53,135 bases of DNA from Gnetum montanum (Eukaryota; Streptophyta; Gnetopsida; Gnetales; Gnetaceae), in the NCBI GenBank assembly GCA_015680685.1, contig MNCI01028834.1, positions 155,137 through 208,271 of the forward strand, in the 5' to 3' direction. Below the pieces are notes generated by a model that saw only the letters and a program-made list of their open reading frames with translations, was not told the DNA's origin and ran no database searches. This document shows positions 52,805 to 53,135 of this stretch, piece after piece (position 1 is the stretch's first letter; every line of letters begins with the position of its first letter). The translations under genes were made by a program, and so were the position numbers.

Positions 52805-53135
52805 ATGAATGCATATGAGAGTCTTAATTCACCCTTAGTCTTGATTGGACTTTACGGTGGTTCCATGAGATGCATAAAAACTAAACTCCTAGACTTTGAG
52901 CCATTCACTTATAACACAAACGTAGCATCTCTAGAGATGTTGCTAGACTAGCAAGACCATCTATTTAGAGCTCTAGACATAGAAGTAGGTGACGTAATAG
53001 AGGATCCCCTCATAGGAGTCCATGCAGTAATTTGTAGAGGTGAGGTGAAAACATTGAAAATTAGTTTCTTGTTAGAGCCTCAAACCAAACAAAGCATATC
53101 TAAAATCCTTAGCGATCACATCAAGGTTTTTGCAT
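52805..53135 (+). pseudogene. pol: Start of pol of element D (cut by window end)
   Basis: The ATG at 52805 begins MNAYESLNSPLVL, which aligns with the pol start of C at 25919. NVASLEMLLD, LDIEVGDVIEDPLIG and LKISFLLEPQ follow, matching ASLEAFPN, LDLEVGDVTED and LKLSFLLDAQ of C. One TAG at 52949 breaks the frame at the place where C also has a stop (26045). The RT domain itself lies beyond the window. It shows that pol follows the antisense gene in D as in C. Confidence 0.8.

Larger units (their letters stand above)
43721..53135 (+). mobile_element. Element D: Tat/Ogre-like retrotransposon, internal region (continues past the window)
   Basis: The order is primer site, single leader repeat (43750-43955), gag (44181-46960), protease (47000-47840), short repeat spacer, antisense gene with its TATA box, then the start of pol at 52805. 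It is collinear with C and shows that the antisense gene lies between protease and RT in more than one copy. The rest of pol and the 3' LTR lie beyond the window. Stops and small indels mark it as inactive. Confidence 0.8.

Overview
The window reads as nuclear repeat DNA from a land plant with a very large genome, for example a gymnosperm or a giant-genome angiosperm; the sequence alone does not fix the species. I see no intact host gene. Almost all of it is old, broken LTR retrotransposons inserted into and next to one another. Long reading frames are cut mainly by TAG and TGA codons at places where relatives have CAG, CAA or TGG. One unknown base (n) lies near 41904. | Layout. Element A (1 to about 6947, +) is the gag-protease part and the following antisense gene of a Ty3/gypsy element, cut by both the window edge and element B. 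Element B (about 6948-13985, on -) is an internally deleted relative with two LTRs, part of gag and protease, and no reverse transcriptase or integrase. Element D (+) seems to begin at 14001. Its 5' LTR looks split into pieces at 14001-14256, 38538-38760 and 42290-43720, and its gag, protease, antisense gene and start of pol run to the window end. Element C (14257-38537, +) lies inside the D LTR. It is a nearly complete element of roughly 17 kb with gag, protease, RT, a degenerate RNase H, a second RNase H and integrase, which is the Tat/Ogre arrangement. Element E (31344-38364, +) is an Athila-like gag/protease-only element within the 3' LTR of C. A further insertion of about 3.5 kb (38761-42289) carries a cyclophilin pseudogene and a promoter-bearing LTR-like segment. 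| The main result is an additional gene on the opposite strand between protease and RT in A, C and D. Its translation aligns among the three copies across several kilobases. It contains GT-AG introns of about 76-104 bp at matching sites; one is phase 2 in all three copies. Copies C and D have a TATA box upstream of their first exon. Its parts, in order, are a short N-terminus, a segment resembling FCP1/NIF-type HAD phosphatases (active-site acids apparently lost), a conserved segment I cannot name, a charged low-complexity exon and a coiled-coil exon. Arrays of a TTAAACTAGCA repeat follow protease, precede RT and follow integrase, so they bracket the antisense gene and pol. | In a working ancestor the LTR promoter would have driven gag-protease and pol rightward, while the internal promoter drove the spliced antisense gene leftward. 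The region between protease and pol may have been removed as an intron to express pol, as proposed for Ogre elements. No copy here looks able to make intact proteins.
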